The position numbers were made by a program, and so were the translations under genes. From Actinomycetota bacterium (GTDB lineage: Bacteria > Actinomycetota > Actinomycetes > S36-B12 > UBA5976), in assembly GCA_947486505.1 (NCBI GenBank), contig CANKTT010000003.1, positions 1 to 30,898 of the forward strand: a DNA stretch of 30,898 bases. The letters are read 5' to 3'. Every line of letters begins with the position of its first letter. The stretch's first letter is position 1. Below, one piece after another: positions 18,291-27,523 of the stretch. The notes under the pieces were generated by a model. The model was not told where the DNA came from. It did not search any database and saw nothing but the letters and a program-made list of their open reading frames with translations.

Positions 18291-19402
18291 CCCGAGCCGT
18301 CCTAGTACTTGAAGATGGTCAAGTATTTACAGGTCGTTCATATGGTGCCGATGGAAGTGCTTTTGGCGAAGCCGTTTTCTCAACTGGAATGACGGGCTAC
18401 CAAGAGACAATTACTGACCCTTCCTACTGTGGCCAAGTAGTTGTGCAAACTGCTCCGCACATTGGAAACACTGGCTGGAACGACGAAGACGACGAATCAC
18501 AACAGATTTGGGTCTCAGGTTACGTAGTCCGTGACCCAGCTCGCCGCCCATCAAACTGGCGCTCAACCATAAGTCTTGATGATGAACTTCGAAACCAAAA
18601 TGTAGTTGGCATTAGTGATGTTGATACTCGCGCTTTGACAAGACACTTACGCGAGCACGGCGCGATGCGTGTTGGAATCTTTTCTGGCACAGCTGCTGAA
18701 CAAGATATCGAATCAATGTTGAACAAAGTTCGTGAAGTTCCAGAAATGTCTGGCGCAAGCTTTTCCGAAACTGTTTCTACTAAGCAAACTTACGTAGTTC
18801 CTGCAGTCGGTACCAAGAAGTTTCAAGTTGCGGCTCTTGACTTAGGAATTAAGTCGATGACTCCGCATTTGATGGCCCAGCGAGGGATTGAAGTTCATGT
18901 CGTACCCGCAAACATCTCGGCTGAAGATTTGTTAGCAGCCGGCCCAGATGGCATCTTCGTTTCAAATGGCCCAGGTGATCCGGCAACTGCGTTACATGCA
19001 ATTTCACTTGTGCAAGCAACACTTGATGCCAAGCGACCATTCTTTGGCATCTGTTTTGGGAATCAAATCTTAGGACGTGCGCTGGGTTTTGGTACCTACA
19101 AACTTCGTTACGGACACCGTGGAATCAATCAGCCAGTTATGGATCTCACGACTAACAAAGTTGAAGTGACTGCACATAACCATGGGTTTGCAGTTGATGC
19201 GCCGATTGATCGAGACTCCCAAACGCCTTACGGCACAGTTCGAGTAAGTCATGTATGTCTAAATGACAATGTGGTTGAAGGTTTGGAATGTGTAGACGTT
19301 CCAGCATTCAGTGTTCAGTACCATCCTGAAGCAGCCGCTGGCCCGCATGATTCGGCTTACTTGTTTGATCGATTTGTTGAACTGATGGAGGGTAAGCGCT
19401 AA
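18287..19402 (+). CDS. carA: carbamoyl-phosphate synthase small (glutaminase) subunit
   Basis: CarA hydrolyses glutamine and sends ammonia to CarB. The 371-residue protein has the N-terminal small-subunit domain ([33 protein letters not shown]) and a class I amidotransferase domain with nucleophile Cys256 in GICFGNQ and the His346/Glu348 pair in VQYHPEA. The GICFGNQ form, with Asn where enterobacteria have His, is usual in Actinobacteria. GGAGA precedes the ATG; the stop shares one base with carB. Confidence 0.97.
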   Translation: MTRAVLVLEDGQVFTGRSYGADGSAFGEAVFSTGMTGYQETITDPSYCGQVVVQTAPHIGNTGWNDEDDESQQIWVSGYVVRDPARRPSNWRSTISLDDELRNQNVVGISDVDTRALTRHLREHGAMRVGIFSGTAAEQDIESMLNKVREVPEMSGASFSETVSTKQTYVVPAVGTKKFQVAALDLGIKSMTPHLMAQRGIEVHVVPANISAEDLLAAGPDGIFVSNGPGDPATALHAISLVQATLDAKRPFFGICFGNQILGRALGFGTYKLRYGHRGINQPVMDLTTNKVEVTAHNHGFAVDAPIDRDSQTPYGTVRVSHVCLNDNVVEGLECVDVPAFSVQYHPEAAAGPHDSAYLFDRFVELMEGKR

Positions 19403-22400
19403 TGCCTCGTCGCAGTGACATCAAATCCGTAATGGTAATTGGTTCAGGACCGATTGTTATCGGCCAAGCCTGTGAATTCGATTACTCCGGAACTCAAGCT
19501 TGTCGAGTGCTCAAGGCTGAAGGCCTTCGAGTAATTCTGGTTAACAGCAATCCTGCGACAATCATGACTGATCCAGAGTTTGCCGACGCTACTTACATCG
19601 AGCCGATCACTCCCGAAGTAGTTGCCACGATCATTGAACGAGAGCGGCCCGACGCGCTACTTCCAACTCTTGGCGGTCAGACCGCCCTTAACACAGCTAT
19701 CGCATTGTTTAAAAATGGCGTCTTGGATAAATACAACGTAGAACTAATCGGTGCCGACGTTGATGCCATCGAACGCGGTGAAAACCGCGAGTTATTCCGC
19801 CAGATTGTTGCTGACATTGGTGGCGAAAGTGCAAAGTCTTTTGTTTGTCACACCATGCAGGATTGCTTAGATGGCGTAAAAGTACTTGGTTACCCGGTTG
19901 TCGTCCGGCCATCTTTCACGATGGGTGGCGCTGGCTCAGGTATTGCCTATAGCGAAGAAGATTTACATCGAATTGCTGGACTTGGATTGCAAGCCAGCCC
20001 AACGACTGAAGTTCTTCTCGAGGAATCAATCATTGGCTGGAAAGAATACGAACTTGAGTTAATGCGCGACAACAAAGACAACGTCGTAGTCGTTTGTTCC
20101 ATTGAAAACGTTGACCCAATGGGTGTTCATACTGGCGATTCCATAACAGTTGCGCCTTCAATGACTCTCACCGATCGCGAGTTTCAAAAGCTTCGCGACC
20201 TTGGCATCGCAATCATTCGCGCAGTAGGTGTAGATACCGGTGGTTGCAACATTCAATTCGCAGTCAATCCGGCAGATGGTCGCATCATTGTGATCGAAAT
20301 GAACCCACGAGTTTCGCGATCATCAGCTCTTGCCAGTAAGGCAACTGGATTCCCGATAGCAAAGATCGCTGCGCGCCTAGCAATCGGTTACACCCTCGAT
20401 GAAATTCCAAATGACATCACCAAAGAAACTCCAGCCTCATTCGAGCCGTCTTTAGATTACGTAGTTGTAAAGATTCCACGATTCGCATTTGAGAAGTTCC
20501 CAAATGCAGACCAGACGTTAACTACAACCATGAAATCAGTGGGTGAGGCGATGGCAATCGGCCGCAACTTCACCGAAGCCTTACACAAGGCACTTCGCTC
20601 GATAGAGCGTAAAGAAAATCTATTTGTCTGGTCTCAAGATCCAAAGTCAATAGACATCGCTGACTTGCTAACAAAAATGAAGATTCCAACCGATGGTCGC
20701 CTAAACCAAGTCCAGTTGGCACTTTGGGCTGGGGCATCTGTCGAACAAGTATTTGAAGCCACCAAGATTGATCCTTGGTTTTTGGATCAAATCGTTTTGC
20801 TTTGCGAAGTTGCCCGTGAACTCAAAGCTGAATCAGCACTGGATCGCCGAACTATCGTTGCGGCTAAGCGTCACGGATTCTCAGATGCGCAGATTGGATT
20901 GATTCGGGGAATTTCCGAAGCTGAAGTTCGCGGAATCCGCCACACCCTAGATGTTCGCCCGGTATACAAAACTGTCGATACTTGCGCAGCCGAATTTGCT
21001 GCACTCACGCCTTATTACTACTCCTCGTATGACCAGGAAACTGAAGTTCTGCCGCGTGCTAACCCGGCAGTCATAATTCTTGGTTCTGGACCTAACCGCA
21101 TTGGACAAGGAATTGAATTTGATTATTCCTGTGTCCACGCCTCGCTCACTTTGCGAGAAAAGGGTTTAGACACCATCATGATCAACTGCAACCCGGAGAC
21201 AGTCTCAACTGACTATGACACTTCAAGTCGCCTTTACTTCGAGCCACTCACTCTGGAAGACGTCCTTGAAGTAATCCATGCGGAAACTTTGGCTGGACCG
21301 GTGCTTGGCGTAATCACTCAGCTTGGTGGCCAAACTCCTCTTGGTTTAGCGCAAGGCCTTAAGGACGCAGGTGTGACATTACTTGGAACTGCGCCAGAGG
21401 CAATTCACCTTGCCGAAGAGCGCGGCGCTTTTGGCGAAGTCCTCGAAAAGGCCGGATTGCCATCACCAGAACACGGTATGGCTACTTCGTTTGAGGATGC
21501 CCGAGAAATTGCAAATCGAATCGGCTATCCAGTCCTGGTTCGCCCATCATTTGTACTTGGTGGCCGTGGCATGGAAATTGTTTACGACGAAACTATGTTG
21601 CACGATTACCTAACGCGAGCAGCGCAAGTCAATCCGGAGCATCCTGTTCTGGTAGATCGCTTCTTAGATGATGCAATTGAAATCGATGTTGATGCACTTT
21701 ATGACGGAACTGAACTTTATCTCGGTGGCGTTATGGAACACATCGAAGAAGCTGGAATCCATTCTGGTGACTCCGCTTGTTCACTTCCGCCTTACACGCT
21801 TGGTCCTGCTGAAATCGACCGGATCCGAACTTCAACGCTTGGAATTGCAAAAGGTGTTGGCGTACGCGGCCTGCTAAATGTGCAATACGCCCTAGCTAAT
21901 GGAATTTTGTATGTACTCGAAGCGAACCCTCGTGCTTCGCGCACGGTGCCATTCGTTTCCAAGGCAACTGGCATCTCATTGGCAAAAGCTGCAGCTCGAA
22001 TCGCAGTAGGGGATTCAATCGCAACCCTTCGCAAGGAAGGCTTCTTGCGCCCAGTTGGTGACGGCGGGGATGCACCAGTTGGAAGCGCAGTGAGCGTTAA
22101 GGAAGCAGTTCTACCATTTGCCAGATTTATGGGCGTGGACACAGTGCTTGGCCCTGAAATGAAATCAACCGGCGAAGTTATGGGAATCGATGTGGACTTT
22201 GGAACTGCGTTTGCCAAATCCCAACTTGCTGCTTACCGCGATGGCCTGCCGCAAAGCGGTTCGGTGTTTGTCTCGGTTGCCGATCGAGATAAAGATCAGT
22301 CAGTTGCGCCAGTTCGAAAGCTAGTTGAAATGGGCTTCACCATCATGGCCACTGAGGGAACTGCAGCATTTTTGAAGCAACATGGCATAGAGAGCAAATT

Positions 22401-22692
22401 GGTCGCAAAACAGCACGTTGGATCAAGTGAAGGTTTGAAAACCACGGTTGAGGCAATCATGGATGGCGACATCGACTTAGTAGTAAATACGCCTTACGGA
22501 ACTGGCGCCCGGCGTGACGGTTACGAGATTCGAATGGCAACCGTACTTGCAAACACTGCTTCCATCACCACAGTTCAAGGTTTGGCCGCAGCAGTTGAAG
22601 GCATTGCATCTTTGCAAGCTGGACCGATGAAGGTTAAATCGATTCAGGAACACGTTGCCGAGTTGAACGAATTGCTGGCGAAGCAATCATGA
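19402..22692 (+). CDS. carB: carbamoyl-phosphate synthase large subunit
   Basis: The 1096-residue subunit makes carbamoyl phosphate from bicarbonate, ammonia and two ATP, feeding both pyrimidine and arginine synthesis. The internal duplication is plain: an N-terminal carboxyphosphate half starting at [19 protein letters not shown] with [20 protein letters not shown], and a second carbamoyl-phosphate half starting near residue 560 with [19 protein letters not shown] and [17 protein letters not shown]. The C-terminal part from about residue 950 is the MGS-like allosteric domain ([13 protein letters not shown]). A GGAGGG SD lies upstream. It overlaps pyrK by four bases. No truncation or frameshift. 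Confidence 0.98.
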   Translation: MPRRSDIKSVMVIGSGPIVIGQACEFDYSGTQACRVLKAEGLRVILVNSNPATIMTDPEFADATYIEPITPEVVATIIERERPDALLPTLGGQTALNTAIALFKNGVLDKYNVELIGADVDAIERGENRELFRQIVADIGGESAKSFVCHTMQDCLDGVKVLGYPVVVRPSFTMGGAGSGIAYSEEDLHRIAGLGLQASPTTEVLLEESIIGWKEYELELMRDNKDNVVVVCSIENVDPMGVHTGDSITVAPSMTLTDREFQKLRDLGIAIIRAVGVDTGGCNIQFAVNPADGRIIVIEMNPRVSRSSALASKATGFPIAKIAARLAIGYTLDEIPNDITKETPASFEPSLDYVVVKIPRFAFEKFPNADQTLTTTMKSVGEAMAIGRNFTEALHKALRSIERKENLFVWSQDPKSIDIADLLTKMKIPTDGRLNQVQLALWAGASVEQVFEATKIDPWFLDQIVLLCEVARELKAESALDRRTIVAAKRHGFSDAQIGLIRGISEAEVRGIRHTLDVRPVYKTVDTCAAEFAALTPYYYSSYDQETEVLPRANPAVIILGSGPNRIGQGIEFDYSCVHASLTLREKGLDTIMINCNPETVSTDYDTSSRLYFEPLTLEDVLEVIHAETLAGPVLGVITQLGGQTPLGLAQGLKDAGVTLLGTAPEAIHLAEERGAFGEVLEKAGLPSPEHGMATSFEDAREIANRIGYPVLVRPSFVLGGRGMEIVYDETMLHDYLTRAAQVNPEHPVLVDRFLDDAIEIDVDALYDGTELYLGGVMEHIEEAGIHSGDSACSLPPYTLGPAEIDRIRTSTLGIAKGVGVRGLLNVQYALANGILYVLEANPRASRTVPFVSKATGISLAKAAARIAVGDSIATLRKEGFLRPVGDGGDAPVGSAVSVKEAVLPFARFMGVDTVLGPEMKSTGEVMGIDVDFGTAFAKSQLAAYRDGLPQSGSVFVSVADRDKDQSVAPVRKLVEMGFTIMATEGTAAFLKQHGIESKLVAKQHVGSSEGLKTTVEAIMDGDIDLVVNTPYGTGARRDGYEIRMATVLANTASITTVQGLAAAVEGIASLQAGPMKVKSIQEHVAELNELLAKQS

Positions 22693-23531
22693 CTGCAAAA
22701 CAAATGAAGTGCACAATCCGTTCGATTGCACCTGTTGGAAATTACCTGCACCTAGTTTTAGATGCACCTGAAGTCACGGAAGTGCAGCCTGGGCATTTTG
22801 CAGCGGTAGCAGTTGGCGGTGTTGGTGGCGGAATGCTGTTGCGTCGGGCATTCTCAATTCATAAATCAATTCCTGGAGATTCAATTGAGATTATCTTTGC
22901 CCCGCACGGGCAGGGAACTCAATGGCTGGCAACTCAAGATGCTGGAGACGTCATCGATGTCATAGCTCCACTCGGCAAACCATTCGTTCTACCGCGTCAA
23001 CCAATTCCGTGCGTAATTGTCGCTGGTGGTTACGGCGCTGCTCCGATGGAACTTTTGGCACGAGAATTGCGCAGTCGAGGTTGTCGCGTTGACGTTGTGC
23101 TTGGCGCAGCCACGCAGGAAAAGCTCTTTGGCGTCCTAGATCTAAAGGGTGTCGCAGATTCCGTAATTGTCACAACTGATGATGGCACCTCCGGTGTTAG
23201 AGGCCGAGTAACTGATGTTCTTGGTGAATTGATCCAGAAGAACAACTCACAAGCGGTTTACGCGTGTGGTCCGATGCCTATGTTGCATGCGGTGGCAAAG
23301 GTTTCTCAAGACAATGGCGCATTTAGTCAATGCGCAGTCGAAGAATCCATGGCGTGTGGCATTGGGGTTTGCATGACCTGCGTACTTCCAGTCATTGGTG
23401 ATGATGGCGTAACTCGCATGGCTCGCTCTTGCGTTGATGGTCCTGTCTTCCGCGGCGATCGGGTTCGCTGGGATGACGTAAACACAGTTCCAAGTGATGC
23501 GTTTGGTGCGCCACGACCAGGCGGTCACTGA
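22689..23531 (+). CDS. pyrK: dihydroorotate dehydrogenase electron transfer subunit
   Basis: PyrK carries FAD and a 2Fe-2S cluster and passes electrons from class 1B PyrD to NAD+. The 280-residue protein has the FAD motif LRRAFSIH (51-58), the nucleotide-binding [10 protein letters not shown] (111-120), the [12 protein letters not shown] segment and a C-terminal cluster with Cys223, Cys228, Cys231 and Cys248 in [11 protein letters not shown] and ARSCVDGP. All four cluster ligands are present. It sits directly upstream of pyrD (one-base overlap), as expected for a complex. A quinone-independent, NAD-linked DHODH is therefore predicted. Confidence 0.94.
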   Translation: MTAKQMKCTIRSIAPVGNYLHLVLDAPEVTEVQPGHFAAVAVGGVGGGMLLRRAFSIHKSIPGDSIEIIFAPHGQGTQWLATQDAGDVIDVIAPLGKPFVLPRQPIPCVIVAGGYGAAPMELLARELRSRGCRVDVVLGAATQEKLFGVLDLKGVADSVIVTTDDGTSGVRGRVTDVLGELIQKNNSQAVYACGPMPMLHAVAKVSQDNGAFSQCAVEESMACGIGVCMTCVLPVIGDDGVTRMARSCVDGPVFRGDRVRWDDVNTVPSDAFGAPRPGGH

Positions 23532-24457
23532 TGACAATTGACCTTTCGACCAGTCTTGGCTCACTTCAACTTTCTGCCCCAACTCTGACTGCATCAGGAT
23601 GCGCTGCTGCAGGTAAAGAGCTCGCGCAGTTTGGCGATGTATCAACGCTTGGCGCTGTTGTAACCAAGAGCATCATGATGGAACCTCGCTCCGGGCGACC
23701 TACGCCGCGAATGGCAGAAACACCTAGCGGCATGCTCAATTCCATCGGATTACAGGGCCCTGGCATTGAATCCTTTTTAGAAAATGATTTAGCTTGGCTA
23801 CGTGCAAACAACGTCACGACGATTGTTTCGATTGCTGGAAACAACGTTGATGAATTTGGTGAACTTGCCCGAATTCTGACCAAAGTCGAAGGCGTCGATG
23901 GGCTTGAAGTAAACATTTCCTGCCCAAATGTGGAATCACGGGGTCAAGTGTTTGCCTGCAATCCGCACTCAGCGGCTCAAGTTATCGAAACAGTTCGATC
24001 AGTTTGGCATTCTGATGCGCCAGTCTTGGCAAAACTTTCGCCAGATGTCACCGACATTGTGGAAATTGCTCAAAGTGTTGTTGAAGCCGGCGTTGATGGC
24101 GTATCGATGATCAACACTTTGCTCGGCATGGTTATAGATGTAGATCAAATGAAGCCGATGTTGGGTGGGCGAACCGGCGGACTTTCCGGGCCAGCTATTC
24201 GCCCAGTGGCAGTCCGCGCGATTTATCAAGTACATGCTGCGCTACCGCACTTACCAATTCTTGGCATGGGTGGTATTCGCACTGGACATGACGCACTTGA
24301 GTTCATTGCCGCAGGTGCCAGTGCAGTCAGTATCGGCACGGTTGTATTTGGCGACCCAGGTGCGCCATGGCGGATTGCCAACGAACTAGAGCAGGAACTT
24401 CAATCTCGCGGCTACAACTCGCTCAGCGAAGTTGTTGGCCTGGCACATCAGAATTAG
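23531..24457 (+). CDS. pyrD: dihydroorotate dehydrogenase, class 1B catalytic subunit
   Basis: Oxidises dihydroorotate to orotate with FMN. The 308-residue length, the lack of an N-terminal membrane helix and the active-site cysteine Cys131 in VNISCPN (class 2 enzymes use serine) mark it as class 1; the adjacent pyrK marks it as 1B. Other visible features are SIGLQGPG (71-78), KLSPDVTD, the TGGLSGPAIRPVAV segment and GMGGIRTGHDALEFIAAGAS, the FMN phosphate site. In the actinomycetes best known to me (Streptomyces, Mycobacterium) the enzyme is class 2, so this type is notable. Confidence 0.95.
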   Translation: MTIDLSTSLGSLQLSAPTLTASGCAAAGKELAQFGDVSTLGAVVTKSIMMEPRSGRPTPRMAETPSGMLNSIGLQGPGIESFLENDLAWLRANNVTTIVSIAGNNVDEFGELARILTKVEGVDGLEVNISCPNVESRGQVFACNPHSAAQVIETVRSVWHSDAPVLAKLSPDVTDIVEIAQSVVEAGVDGVSMINTLLGMVIDVDQMKPMLGGRTGGLSGPAIRPVAVRAIYQVHAALPHLPILGMGGIRTGHDALEFIAAGASAVSIGTVVFGDPGAPWRIANELEQELQSRGYNSLSEVVGLAHQN

Positions 24458-24468
24458 AGGGATTAAAA

Positions 24469-25170
24469 ATGTCTAAAGCTCCGATCGCAGTCGCCCTAGA
24501 CGCACCAGACCTTGCAACAGCTCGCGAGTGGGCTGCTGCAGTTGCACCTCATGTCCAAGTTGTGAAAGTTGGCCTTGAGGTATTCCTGCGCGACGGTCAT
24601 GACGCAGTTCACGTCGCTCGAGAAGCAAGCGGTTGTGACATCTTTCTTGACGTAAAACTTCATGACATTCCGGCGACCGTCGCAGGCGCTGCACATGCGG
24701 TAGCAAAGTTAAGTCCTAAGTACTTAACAGTGCATGCCTCCGGGGGGCAGGAGATGGTGAAAGCCGCGGTTGAAGCCTTGCCAGATACTTACGTCACTGC
24801 GGTTACTATCTTGACTTCACTTTCGCAGGATCAACTTGCAGCCATGGGCTGGAATGGAACCGCGAAAGATATCGTCAAACGGTTAGCATCACAATCAGTT
24901 GCTGCTGGAGCTCGAGCAATTGTTTGCTCCCCGCAGGAAGTTGCAGCAGTGCGAACCGAAGTAGGGCCTGAAATCGTTTTGATAACTCCAGGAGTTCGCC
25001 CAGCTGGATCTGATTCTGGTGATCAAAAGCGAATTGCTACTCCTGAACAAGCTCTGGCCGATGGCGCCAACTTATTGGTGATTGGTCGACCGATTACTGC
25101 GGCTGGGAATATTGCTGAAGCTGCCGCATTGATTGCTAGTAACATAGCGAAATGGCCATACCAGTCTTAA
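24469..25170 (+). CDS. pyrF: orotidine-5'-phosphate decarboxylase (class I, ~230 aa type)
   Basis: PyrF decarboxylates OMP to UMP. I take the ATG at 24469 (233 residues), preceded by an AGAGGGA SD and 11 bases after the pyrD stop; a longer open frame reaching back to 24367 lies inside pyrD and is not used. The catalytic Asp-Lys-Asp set is Asp61, Lys63 and Asp66 in FLDVKLHDIPATV. VALDAPD at the N-terminus and PGVRPAGSDSGDQKR near the C-terminus are typical of the short type. Streptomyces and mycobacteria carry a longer, divergent type. pyrE, needed to make OMP, is not in the window. Confidence 0.95.
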   Translation: MSKAPIAVALDAPDLATAREWAAAVAPHVQVVKVGLEVFLRDGHDAVHVAREASGCDIFLDVKLHDIPATVAGAAHAVAKLSPKYLTVHASGGQEMVKAAVEALPDTYVTAVTILTSLSQDQLAAMGWNGTAKDIVKRLASQSVAAGARAIVCSPQEVAAVRTEVGPEIVLITPGVRPAGSDSGDQKRIATPEQALADGANLLVIGRPITAAGNIAEAAALIASNIAKWPYQS

Positions 25171-25173
25171 CGC

Positions 25174-25260
25174 ATGAGCAGCACATTGCACCAGCGCGTC
25201 ATATCACGGGTCTTGGCACAATCAAGGCACGAATGCCCAAGTCCGTTTTGTTTGGAGTAA
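25174..25260 (+). CDS. possible 28-residue ORF filling the pyrF-gmk gap
   Basis: An ATG three bases after the pyrF stop opens a frame of 28 codons that ends at TAA 25258-25260, four bases before the gmk ATG. The predicted peptide begins [16 protein letters not shown]. It has no clear SD and no domain I recognise, and it does not resemble mIHF, which usually sits here in Actinobacteria. An uninterrupted frame of this length is quite likely by chance, so this is listed as a candidate only. The gmk SD (GGAG) lies in its last codons. Confidence 0.2.
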   Translation: MSSTLHQRVISRVLAQSRHECPSPFCLE

Positions 25261-25264
25261 ACCG

Positions 25265-25810
25265 ATGAGCGCACATTTAGTTGTGCTCTCTGGACCAAGC
25301 GGTGTTGGAAAATCATCTGTGATTCGCGAAGCCCTTAAGGCACTTCCAACAACTTGGCTTTCAGTATCTGCCACCACTCGACCCCCACGTCCAGGTGAAG
25401 TGCACGGCGAGAACTATTTTTATGTCAGCCAAGAAGAATTCGACCGCATGATCGCAAACGATGAGTTGCTGGAGTGGGCAGAATTTGCAGGCAATCGCTA
25501 CGGCACCCCGCGCGGTTTCGCTGAAGAAAAGTTGGCTCAAAACATCCCAGTGCTCCTAGAAATTGAAGTGCAAGGAGCTCGTCAGGTTAGAGACTCGATG
25601 CCAGACGCAGTCCTAGTTTTTCTAGAGCCACCAGCTTGGGCAGACCTAGAAGCACGCCTGGCTGGCCGGGGGACTGAGACTGCCACACAAATCCAAGAGC
25701 GATTGGATGTTGCTCTAAAAGAGTTGGAATCATCGGGTTTCTTCGATCATGTGATCGTAAATGACGACGTTTCGCGGGCAGCCCGCGAGTTGGTACAATA
25801 TCTCCAATAG
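25265..25810 (+). CDS. gmk: guanylate kinase
   Basis: Phosphorylates GMP or dGMP to the diphosphate with ATP. The 181-residue protein has the P-loop GPSGVGKSS (10-18), the GMP-binding [20 protein letters not shown] (residues 35-54) and [14 protein letters not shown]. The lid segment carries [18 protein letters not shown] lies upstream of the ATG. In most Actinobacteria the small nucleoid protein mIHF lies between pyrF and gmk; only 94 bases are present here and mihF is absent from the locus. Confidence 0.97.
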   Translation: MSAHLVVLSGPSGVGKSSVIREALKALPTTWLSVSATTRPPRPGEVHGENYFYVSQEEFDRMIANDELLEWAEFAGNRYGTPRGFAEEKLAQNIPVLLEIEVQGARQVRDSMPDAVLVFLEPPAWADLEARLAGRGTETATQIQERLDVALKELESSGFFDHVIVNDDVSRAARELVQYLQ

Positions 25811-25846
25811 AAGTTTTCCCGAATCACTGATTTCAAGGAGTCCAAC

Positions 25847-26107
25847 GTGACTGCAGCTGCTCCAGAGGGCATCACCAACCCACCGATTGACGAACTTTTG
25901 GCCGTCGCGGACTCCAAGTATGCCTTGGTTATTTACGCAGCCAAGCGTGCGCGTCAGATCAATGCATACTACTCACAACTTGGTGAAGGTCTCCTTGAAT
26001 ATGTTGGTCCACTAGTTGAATCAGGCAATCAAGAAAAGCCATTGTCGATTGCACTTCGCGAAATCAACGAAGGCAAGTTGACCATCGAGCCGGAAACTGC
26101 TGCTTAA
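25847..26107 (+). CDS. rpoZ: DNA-directed RNA polymerase subunit omega
   Basis: The small omega subunit that helps assemble RNA polymerase around beta-prime. The 86-residue protein starts at GTG 25847 with AAGGAG six bases upstream. [28 protein letters not shown] is the conserved omega core, and [16 protein letters not shown] the second conserved part. Location between gmk and coaBC is the standard actinobacterial order. Confidence 0.96.
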   Translation: MTAAAPEGITNPPIDELLAVADSKYALVIYAAKRARQINAYYSQLGEGLLEYVGPLVESGNQEKPLSIALREINEGKLTIEPETAA

Positions 26108-26142
26108 GTCGGTTCATCCGACCGTAGTTATCGGAACTTTCC

Positions 26143-27375
26143 GTGACTTCCGCTGCACGATCAAAATCACTCAACATCGTTCTTGGTGTTAGTGGTGGCA
26201 TTGCTGCTTACAAAGTTGCATCCATACTTCGGTTACTAACTGAAGCCGGTCACAACGTTCAAGTAGTTCCAACTGCAGCTGCGCTAAATTTTGTTGGCTC
26301 CGCAACCTGGGAAGCGCTTTCCGGCAATCCACTCATTTCTGAAGTTTGGGATGACGTAGCTGATGTGCCGCACGTGCGCATTGGCCAAGCCGCGGATTTA
26401 GTAATTGTCGCGCCAGCTACTGCAGATTTACTTTCCCGCGCAGCTAATGGCGCTGCTAATGACTTGCTCACAAATGTTTTGCTTACCGCAACGTGCCCAA
26501 TCGTTTTTGCTCCAGCAATGCACACTGAGATGTGGCTCAATGCAGCGACTCAAGAAAATGTTGCAACCTTGCGCTCTCGTGGATCAATCGTCATAGATCC
26601 AGCAGATGGTCGACTAACTGGATCTGATAGCGGTCCTGGTCGATTGCCTGATGCTGAAGAAATTGTCTCGGTAGCACTAGGTGTATTCAGCGAACAAGAT
26701 CTGCTAGGTCAAGACATTGTTATCACTGCGGGTGGAACTCGAGAGTTCTTAGATCCAGTTCGCTTTCTAGGGAATAGTTCCAGTGGCAAGCAAGGGGTTG
26801 CGCTCGCGATTGCGGCTCGAGATCGCGGCGCAAAAGTCACATTGATTTGTGCCAATGTTTCAGTCTCGATGCCTGCGGGGGTAAAAGTTGAAGCGGTAAT
26901 CACTGGTGATGACATGCATGCGGCCGTAATGGAGGCTTCAATGTCTGCAGATGCAATTGTTATGGCAGCAGCTGTTGCAGATTACAAACCCAAATCAACT
27001 CAAAGCGCGAAGATGAAAAAATCCGATGATGGCTCGGCGCCAACGATTGAGTTAATTCGTACAACAGATATCTTGGCCGACTTGGTAACCCATCGGAAAT
27101 CGCACCCAAACCAAGTGATTGTTGGGTTTGCCGCTGAAACTGGCGATGACCACGGCTCAGTTCTTGAGCATGGAATAGCCAAATTGCAACGCAAGGGATG
27201 TGACTTGTTGGTAATTAACGAAGTTGGCCCCAACTTAGCTTTTGGAACTGATGACAATGAAGTTACAATTTTGACTCGCGAGCCCGCCTCACAAACGACA
27301 GTTTCGAAAACCTCAAAGACCCAGATAGCACACGCAATCTGGGATGCCGTAATCGCGTTTCAGCATCAAGGCTGA
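26143..27375 (+). CDS. coaBC: bifunctional phosphopantothenoylcysteine decarboxylase / phosphopantothenate-cysteine ligase
   Basis: CoaBC makes 4'-phosphopantetheine from phosphopantothenate, cysteine and CTP in two steps of coenzyme A synthesis. The 410-residue protein from GTG 26143 has an N-terminal flavin-dependent CoaC domain (VSGGIAAYK 17-24, active-site His77 in VPHVRIG, PAMHTEMW) and a C-terminal CoaB domain (GGTREFLDPVRFLGNSSSGKQG and MAAAVADYKP 274-283). At the flap where E. coli has a catalytic cysteine the sequence reads RLTGSDSGPGRLP without cysteine; from memory mycobacterial CoaBC reads similarly, so this is a lineage trait and not damage. Confidence 0.96.
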   Translation: MTSAARSKSLNIVLGVSGGIAAYKVASILRLLTEAGHNVQVVPTAAALNFVGSATWEALSGNPLISEVWDDVADVPHVRIGQAADLVIVAPATADLLSRAANGAANDLLTNVLLTATCPIVFAPAMHTEMWLNAATQENVATLRSRGSIVIDPADGRLTGSDSGPGRLPDAEEIVSVALGVFSEQDLLGQDIVITAGGTREFLDPVRFLGNSSSGKQGVALAIAARDRGAKVTLICANVSVSMPAGVKVEAVITGDDMHAAVMEASMSADAIVMAAAVADYKPKSTQSAKMKKSDDGSAPTIELIRTTDILADLVTHRKSHPNQVIVGFAAETGDDHGSVLEHGIAKLQRKGCDLLVINEVGPNLAFGTDDNEVTILTREPASQTTVSKTSKTQIAHAIWDAVIAFQHQG

Positions 27376-27385
27376 CGACTGCAAA

Positions 27386-27406
27386 GGATGGGCAACTTGC
27401 CCATCC
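27386..27406 (+). terminator. hairpin after coaBC, possible terminator
   Basis: GGATGGGC and GCCCATCC form a perfect eight-pair stem with loop AACTT, eleven bases after the coaBC stop. The following GGTTTAGC is only weakly U-rich, so termination may be partial. It separates coaBC from the metK promoter. Confidence 0.5.
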
Positions 27407-27431
27407 GGTTTAGCAATACTCAAACGTCACC

Positions 27432-27440
27432 TGCTAAAGT
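27432..27440 (+). promoter_or_regulatory. extended -10 promoter of metK
   Basis: TGCTAAAGT, preceded by CC, is identical to the element upstream of pyrR. No good -35 is seen. The predicted start near 27446-27447 gives a 5' leader of about 77 bases before the metK ATG. Confidence 0.5.
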
Positions 27441-27445
27441 TCTAT

Positions 27446-27523
27446 CAGATTTGCGCACTTGATCAGGAGCCCCTAAGTATGCGCGCAAGCCACATACTTT
27501 TTTCTCTATAGAGGGGCGATTAC
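27446..27523 (+). ncRNA. structured metK leader, candidate SAM-responsive translational element
   Basis: Three complementarities nest in the leader. GCCCCT (27469-27474) pairs with AGGGGC (27512-27517), which is the metK SD. AAGTATG (27475-27481) pairs with CATACTT (27493-27499), stacking directly on the first helix and followed by a U-run. TTGCGC (27451-27456) pairs with GCGCAA (27483-27488) inside the loop of that hairpin, giving a pseudoknot. Occlusion of the SD upstream of metK is the known logic of SMK-box (SAM-III) and SAM-VI riboswitches, so SAM is the obvious ligand. I did not recognise a known class, and ligand binding is inference. Confidence 0.5.
27479..27511 (+). CDS. 10-codon leader ORF upstream of metK
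   Basis: ATG 27479 encodes MRASHILFSL and stops at TAG 27509-27511, directly at the metK SD and in the same frame as metK. AGGAG (27465-27469) lies nine bases before it, a better SD than that of many genes here. Ribosomes on it would melt the AAGTATG/CATACTT hairpin, so it could matter for control. It may equally be a chance frame inside a structured leader. Confidence 0.25.
   Translation: MRASHILFSL

Noticed and set aside
24367..24468. Longer N-terminus for pyrF
   Set aside because: This part overlaps the pyrD coding end; the ATG at 24469 has a good SD and gives the usual class I PyrF length and N-terminus.
26108..26122. Hairpin GTCGG/CCGAC after rpoZ
   Set aside because: Only five pairs, no U-tract, and coaBC starts 20 bases later; not enough to call a terminator.
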